In this document: positions 30,401 to 34,295 of the stretch, piece by piece | Numbering within the stretch: the first letter of the stretch is position 1 | Layout: each line of letters begins with the position of its first letter | Source: a virus | DNA: 34,295 nucleotides | IMG/VR virus record: IMGVR_UViG_3300005253_000202 | Coordinates: 1-34,295 of that record | Reading direction: 5' to 3' (one strand) | Notes under the pieces: generated by a model | The model's input: only the letters and a program-made list of their open reading frames with translations | The model's database searches: none | What the model was told of the DNA's origin: nothing | Made by a program: the position numbers and the translations under genes

Positions 30401-32357
30401 ATCAAGCTGGCGAACTCACTTCTTTAATTTTACGGGTAACTCGGCCTCTGGTATTTATCAGCACTTAATGGTTAGTCCAGTGAGGATGGGCATTAATAAT
30501 ATGGCCTATGCCCGGGATATTGCGAAAGGCGTGGTTAATCCAAAATGGAAACCTGATCCAGCTGATAGAATTACTCGCCATCAATGGTATGCGGAATTAC
30601 GTGGCCATTACGAGGGATTTCGAGATAGTTTTGCCTTAGCTAAAGAAATTGCTATGGGCCGGGATATTGGTGAGGGTAAAGTTTGGAACGAGCTGGGTCT
30701 ACGGTATAATGTAATTAATGTACCGACTTCCGGGTTTGGTAAATTAGGCACTACCCCGGTTCGATTACTTGAGGCTGGTGATGCTTTTTTCAAGAATCAG
30801 TATTACATGTCGAAGATTCATGAATTATCGAGCATTAAAGCTCGTGCAGATCAAATTATCAAGGGACAAGATTTCAAAGTACGGTATAGACATTATGTCG
30901 ACAATCCGGATGCACCAATGCAAAGGATGGCTAAAGATTTTGCAGCTAAACAAACTTATACCAATGATCCAAATGTATATGGCGGGGTATTAGCAGCTTT
31001 GGCTCGGGGTGTTGCTACGGCGCAAAATCGAAGTCTTGTAGTGAACATGATAGTGCCATTTGTTCGTACTCCAGCAAATCTACTTAGCTATTCAATGGAA
31101 ATGATCGGGGCTAATGTAGTTTTGTCACCCAATAAAACCTATAACGCCATCATGAAAGGTACAGCAGCAGAGAGTCAAGAGGCCATGGCCCGACTAACTG
31201 TGGCCGCTGGTCTATGGTTGGCTGTTTATGAAATGTACCAGAATGGAAATATTACTGGTACTGGCCCAAGTAATTGGGAAGAGCGCAAAGTTTGGGAGGC
31301 TGCTGGATGGCAAGCAAACTCTATTAAAGGTTGGTTCTCGGGGGATAACTGGATAGATATTGCTCGGGCTGATCCGGCTGGACAATCATTAGTTACTATT
31401 GCCTCGATTTTCGATTATTATTCAATGACCCAGCAACAACAGAAACCTGCCATGGAATGGATCGGTGCTGGGTTATTATATACAGCGGATATGATTGTGG
31501 ATGAATCTTATTTATCTACGGCATCTGATGTAATTACAGCCATACAATCTAAACAAGAGTCGAAAGCTAGATCGGTAACTGCTAGTTTAATCAACTCAAT
31601 GGTTGTACCTAACTTAATGCGCGATCTTCGTAAGCCAACGGATGAAACAAAAAGAGCTGCGACTAGTACTAATCTTCTAGATCAAGTGGTTAAACATATG
31701 AAGAATGCTTCACCGTGGCTTTCTGAAGATTTGCCACCACAGCGTGATTGGAAAGGTGATCCAATCAATTCATATGGCAATGCCTATGTGCGTGGACTTA
31801 TCCCATTTAATATACGTAATCCAGAAAATTCTGACCCAGCCAGTATGGCATTAGCCTATGCCCGTATTCCGATATCTGTTCCCAATAAGACTATTGATTG
31901 GCCCGGTGGACAGGGTGATTCTATTGATTTGTTTGCCATGGATGAAGGTGCTGGGTTTGTGTACGATAAATATGTCGAGATTATGGGCAATATGCGGAAA
32001 ATTTCGATAAATACGGCAATGAGAACTTCTGCATGGAAGCGCATGGTAAGTCTCGATAATAATGGTCCCGGCTCAGATGGGGAGGACGTATTACGTGGAG
32101 CTTTGGGAATTGGCAGTAGGATTGGCCGATTACAAATGTTAGACTTTCTCATCAAGCACAGTGGGGATAACAATACTTTTCATAGAGATAATGGTGATTT
32201 AATTATCATTCATCATCCCGTTAGTGTTCAAGAGTATATTAGGATTCGCCAGATGGTACGTAGGGAAAATATTAAAGTACCGGAGGAATTTGAACAATAT
32301 AAGATACAGGAGCGTCAAACAGGTCCGGAATTTTTCAAACCAAGGTCACCCGAATAA
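27468..32357 (+). CDS. Very large internal virion / DNA ejection protein
   Basis: 1629 residues. A helical start is followed by a low-complexity linker (about 70-115; DIPTPGPDGDGGGTDAPGDT) and then membrane-like Gly/Ala-rich segments (about 285-385; SIAARGAAKATAKTGLKKAI, LATGIGIAAGTALGAGGGHL). The rest is long helical regions, with HFFNFTGNSASGIYQHLM near residue 985. The size and place after the gp14- and gp15-like genes fit the large ejectosome protein (T7 gp16 type). I see no clear transglycosylase or helicase motif. The linker DNA (27660-27820) is much richer in GC than its surroundings. Confidence 0.82.
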   Translation: MSATEYDVMQEAEVIRRKRLEALGLADQYNLWRESMPDERGMSDQEAYETFLSAQGVEQAAADGRVSVSTGGTDITSDTDIPTPGPDGDGGGTDAPGDTSKGAPDGGAPGDPSKLITGAETDKEMQMPERYWRPPEEAEAKNYNPPTTDRMTHTPGWIEEAHKLYEFMGSPDLVPGGPSPGLVEERAEYVRQYYERMGEGEGWFTPEGRISRDNEIGQWARNQMSMFNWNVMMTLSYAQKIMSSGDPDLALTFLNLLNMYDHSDGGTVEFGKALLNVASDPTTYVGLGFGSIAARGAAKATAKTGLKKAIQLAIVGGTAGAFEGGTLAGGFNLTVQNIEQEAGARKDIDYGEAGLATGIGIAAGTALGAGGGHLVGRRVDTLAAAGEKELARILGGKTLEAERIEQDLPIDQMIELLDASRKAAEEAGRRDEPAAIAVKYLRDVDELPRKADGTIDETAIAADLDRIQRETVAGEVPEGGISVRKSRATAKELADPDIFHQSGKPGRYEIFDQQGKLWSTWDDLVGAEGAYDALVKAETGGKPTLIDITDVLSERRGAILSSKGEKILPGRKGDPLTIEEGLARGLDDVEIAKLEQHPLNVAKKLERAGFKVVLGEKGDIAFDVSSMTSADVERIERIATETNVKAKPRDFADGKGYIAILGEPADVAKFAAAVVESLTPARLPGAESLLLAKRITEMQATAQAEVVAKTASLPGSRVKDPAGREFEVMGRTKNGWYHLRDKITGEEINKRRNQFEVIETRPKPQFAGPMELAPFTKSAARIMAMNEDVVSGKLEHVKITTAEQRTIVKELREMGIDITEKKLATYWTPAELLFLRDTYNAQARGIADLARILQTELKDNGRLSDSSLAMFNEAHTQFVATRDLFYGVSGNAARQLQILKTRPTDEVYEFTQSLMDSISIQGGRANTERAITMIAEFSMEKNRKPGQTTTGAITNMSESIWGNQIAAAILNVRYNMMLSSWRTHFFNFTGNSASGIYQHLMVSPVRMGINNMAYARDIAKGVVNPKWKPDPADRITRHQWYAELRGHYEGFRDSFALAKEIAMGRDIGEGKVWNELGLRYNVINVPTSGFGKLGTTPVRLLEAGDAFFKNQYYMSKIHELSSIKARADQIIKGQDFKVRYRHYVDNPDAPMQRMAKDFAAKQTYTNDPNVYGGVLAALARGVATAQNRSLVVNMIVPFVRTPANLLSYSMEMIGANVVLSPNKTYNAIMKGTAAESQEAMARLTVAAGLWLAVYEMYQNGNITGTGPSNWEERKVWEAAGWQANSIKGWFSGDNWIDIARADPAGQSLVTIASIFDYYSMTQQQQKPAMEWIGAGLLYTADMIVDESYLSTASDVITAIQSKQESKARSVTASLINSMVVPNLMRDLRKPTDETKRAATSTNLLDQVVKHMKNASPWLSEDLPPQRDWKGDPINSYGNAYVRGLIPFNIRNPENSDPASMALAYARIPISVPNKTIDWPGGQGDSIDLFAMDEGAGFVYDKYVEIMGNMRKISINTAMRTSAWKRMVSLDNNGPGSDGEDVLRGALGIGSRIGRLQMLDFLIKHSGDNNTFHRDNGDLIIIHHPVSVQEYIRIRQMVRRENIKVPEEFEQYKIQERQTGPEFFKPRSPE

Positions 32358-32369
32358 CGAGGATAGATC

Positions 32370-33182
32370 ATGACAGTTCAAGATGTTGCCAATTTTGTCG
32401 ATCATGTCGGTAATGGCATAGCCACATCGTTCCCATTTGTGTTCAGAGCGGACGACGTTTCATGGGTCACTGTTGATTTTACAACTGACATAATTGGGGT
32501 AACTCTCAACGCGGATCAAGATGCTGCACCCGGGGGAACGGTGGATTATAGTGTCGCTCCGCCAGATTTACAAGCTATCAGAATTCAACGGGTCACCCCA
32601 CAGGCTCAAGATTTAGATTATGCAAGATATGATCCATTTGACTCAGAATCGCATGAGGATGCGTTAGATAAATTAACGATGGAAGTTCAGGACTTGGAGC
32701 AGGTTAGTGCATCTGGGGTCGCTTTTCTTCAAGCACAAATCGATGCTATTGTACTTGGAGCCACAGGTCGTTTTCAAGACTTAACTGACGTTGACGATCT
32801 CCATGATCTCATGTTTATAGGCCCGGTTATTAATTTTAATGCCCAGGCAATGAATGATTTTACTATCCTGAATCAGTCAATAGGCAGCGTAGCCGGTGTC
32901 GCCGTCATAGATTATAAATTGGGCATGGGTGTCACACTTACTCTGACCGAGAACGTGACCACCCTTACTTTAAGCAATATCCCGGCCACCAATCTGGCGC
33001 AGATCGAGCTTGATATTCGGCAAGACAGTGTGGCCCGGACTATTGCGTGGCCGGCAGCAATACTGTGGCCCGGTGATACGGAGCCGGATATAACTACTGT
33101 TGACAGCATTACTCAGGTGCATTTGCGGACGACTGACGGTGGAGCTACGTGGCTTGGCAGCTACGTGGAGAACGAAAGCTAA
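32370..33182 (+). CDS. Tail fibre / fibre adaptor with T7 gp17-type N-terminus
   Basis: 270 residues. The N-terminus (FPFVFRADDVSWVTVDFTTD through QAIRIQRVTPQAQDLDYARY, DPFDSESHEDALDKLTMEVQ DLE) matches the tail-attachment domain of T7-like fibres and spikes. The C-terminal part (VTLTLTENVTTLTLSNIPAT, TWLGSYVEN) is a beta domain often found at fibre tips. It is short, with no large receptor-binding repeat, so it may anchor the next protein or another fibre beyond the window. SD GAGGATAGATC-ATG. Confidence 0.86.
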   Translation: MTVQDVANFVDHVGNGIATSFPFVFRADDVSWVTVDFTTDIIGVTLNADQDAAPGGTVDYSVAPPDLQAIRIQRVTPQAQDLDYARYDPFDSESHEDALDKLTMEVQDLEQVSASGVAFLQAQIDAIVLGATGRFQDLTDVDDLHDLMFIGPVINFNAQAMNDFTILNQSIGSVAGVAVIDYKLGMGVTLTLTENVTTLTLSNIPATNLAQIELDIRQDSVARTIAWPAAILWPGDTEPDITTVDSITQVHLRTTDGGATWLGSYVENES

Positions 33183-33658
33183 TGGGCCTCATTCTGGGTC
33201 ATCATCTTCCGCGTGGTGGCGGTGGTTCATTTTTTAGCTCGCCATTTGTTTTATACGATAACGAATACATACATACAGGTGCTACATCAGCACAGAATGG
33301 TGTCAATTTCAGACCTGACAGTATTGGTAGATTGCAGACTATCCCTAACGGGTTTTTCGATTGGGTTAATGTTCCTGATATACCGCTGCAATATTTTGAG
33401 GATTTACCTGTAGCGCCGCCCGGTGGTGGTTTATTCGCTGTCAGAGAAGAATCAAATGCAACTGGTATTCCGTGGATGTTCAAGCCACAGGTACTAGGCG
33501 TATGGCACCGTATGACAAGCGATGGTGCATGGAGTATTGGCAAGCCGTTAGCAGGGCAAACGGTAGAACGTACAAGCGTATTTGAAATGGCACTATGGGC
33601 TGATACCAGTGTTGTACTAGCACGCGCCACAATACAGGTTAAATATATCAGACCATGA
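33182..33658 (+). CDS. Hypothetical virion-associated protein after the fibre gene
   Basis: 158 residues from ATG 33182, overlapping the fibre stop (TAATG); a longer start is not needed. Gly-rich start (GHHLPRGGGGSFFSSPFVLY), then a beta-rich body with FDWVNVPDIPLQYFEDLPVA and GVWHRMTSDGAWSIGKPLAG. Likely a receptor-binding or fibre-tip component by location. No family recognised. Confidence 0.72.
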   Translation: MGLILGHHLPRGGGGSFFSSPFVLYDNEYIHTGATSAQNGVNFRPDSIGRLQTIPNGFFDWVNVPDIPLQYFEDLPVAPPGGGLFAVREESNATGIPWMFKPQVLGVWHRMTSDGAWSIGKPLAGQTVERTSVFEMALWADTSVVLARATIQVKYIRP

Positions 33659-33708
33659 TTAAACTGCTCACACAAATTCGACAAAGGTTATAAGATCATA
33701 GGATACGA

Positions 33709-34077
33709 GTGAATGGCATTATGACTAATACTCAAACAGTTAAAGAACGGGGTATTCGCATAGGGATAAATCAACTTGTCACCTATATTACTCTTATACC
33801 TGTCTTCTGGTTCGTTTTGCAGCCACTTCTTATCGATGCAATGGCTGAGGACATTAAAGCCATAGTAGCGGACCAAACCGAGCCGATCAACAATGCTTTT
33901 GTCGCTCTACTTCAACGCGATATCAATGCTACAAGAAAGGAAATGGCAGCGTTAAGATTTCGTGAAAGAACAGATGATACGTGGATTCAGGACGATGCCG
34001 AATATCTGGCCGATCTGGAGATTCAATTAGACGCTCTTGTTGAAGCAAAAAATGCCCTACAAGCAAATATTATATGA
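33709..34077 (+). CDS. Membrane-anchored coiled-coil protein, probable spanin or lysis accessory
   Basis: 122 residues from GTG 33709 (SD AGGATACGA); ATG 33721 is an alternative. One transmembrane helix (about 23-45; LVTYITLIPVFWFVLQPLLI) is followed by a charged coiled-coil region with DINATRKEMAALRFRER and LADLEIQLDALVEAKNALQA. That is the layout of an inner-membrane (Rz-type) spanin subunit, and the next gene is an endolysin. A holin is less likely because only one helix and a long outer domain are present. Confidence 0.68.
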   Translation: MNGIMTNTQTVKERGIRIGINQLVTYITLIPVFWFVLQPLLIDAMAEDIKAIVADQTEPINNAFVALLQRDINATRKEMAALRFRERTDDTWIQDDAEYLADLEIQLDALVEAKNALQANII

Positions 34078-34101
34078 TTTATATTGACCAAGGTGTAATA
34101 G

Positions 34102-34295
34102 ATGTTTAGTTTTGGAACATCAAGCGAATGCAAACTAGCGACAGTTGATTTTGAACTTGTTCGAGTGCCCCGTCTGGTTATGACATGGGGCATCTACGAT
34201 TTTACAATCGTCTGGGGCTGGCGTTCTGATGAGCAACAAATGGATGCATTCCTATCCGGTAACAGCAAAAAGAAAACCGGCAGTTATCATCAGGT
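34102..34295 (+). CDS. Endolysin, M15-type peptidase, N-terminal part (cut by window edge)
   Basis: The first 64 codons read FSFGTSSECKLATVDFELVR, VTWGIYDFTIVWGWRSDEQQ-type sequence and end KKTGSYHQ. FSFG-xSS...L at the start, W-G-x-R then Q...F-x-G-x-S-xK...SxH are the pattern of VanY/M15 L-Ala-D-Glu peptidases, with the H of SYH the first zinc ligand. It cuts peptidoglycan stem peptides at lysis. SD AAGGTGTAATAG-ATG. The remaining zinc ligands lie beyond the window. Confidence 0.88.
   Translation, partial: MFSFGTSSECKLATVDFELVRVPRLVMTWGIYDFTIVWGWRSDEQQMDAFLSGNSKKKTGSYHQ

Overview
The window is a large piece of a tailed, short-tailed (podovirus-type) phage genome that infects a Gram-negative bacterium. 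The evidence is a full set of podovirus morphogenesis genes (both terminase subunits, head-tail connector/portal, Bbp19-like protein, scaffold, major capsid, tail adaptor and nozzle proteins, internal virion proteins, fibre), a phage family A DNA polymerase, a lipoprotein with a lipobox, an M15-type endolysin and sigma70-type promoters with AGGAG ribosome sites. The order portal, Bbp19-like, scaffold, capsid recalls Bordetella phage BPP-1-like podoviruses. I see no integrase, phage RNA polymerase, tRNA, rRNA or CRISPR array.

Layout: the genome has two arms. From 1 to about 11.8 kb all genes run leftward (- strand): DNA polymerase (cut by the left edge), a small zinc-type protein with an SSB-like tail, a likely replication accessory protein, a SNF2-type helicase, and many small proteins in tightly overlapping clusters. 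Five leftward promoters (about 2.6, 6.3, 9.05, 10.65 and 11.77 kb) drive them. From 12.27 kb to the right edge all genes run rightward: a cassette of ten small accessory genes (12.3-14.3 kb) that includes a Tad2-like (DUF2829) Thoeris anti-defence protein, then packaging (14.2-16.5 kb), head (16.5-21.9 kb), tail and ejection proteins (21.9-32.4 kb), fibre (32.4-33.7 kb) and lysis (33.7 kb to the edge). A second rightward promoter lies before the major capsid gene and a strong intrinsic terminator lies just after it.

The divergence zone, about 10.7-12.3 kb, is GC-rich and has only one supported gene. It holds six perfect 21-bp tandem repeats ending in a 15-bp perfect hairpin, placed between the divergent left and right promoters, and a second stretch with two nested, perfect 13-14 bp inverted repeats. 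This is the best candidate for a replication origin and/or transcription-switch centre. Seven promoters share an extended -35 region, and several carry a dyad inside the -35/-10 spacer, so one DNA-binding protein may control both arms.

Other points of interest: an in-frame amber codon inside a recognisable small gene (12549-12833); a second coding-like segment without a start codon directly after an amber stop (10288-10377); duplicated small genes that carry a perfect stem-loop; a structured element at 8732-8813; and two paralogous basic proteins of an unnamed family, each the first gene behind a leftward promoter.
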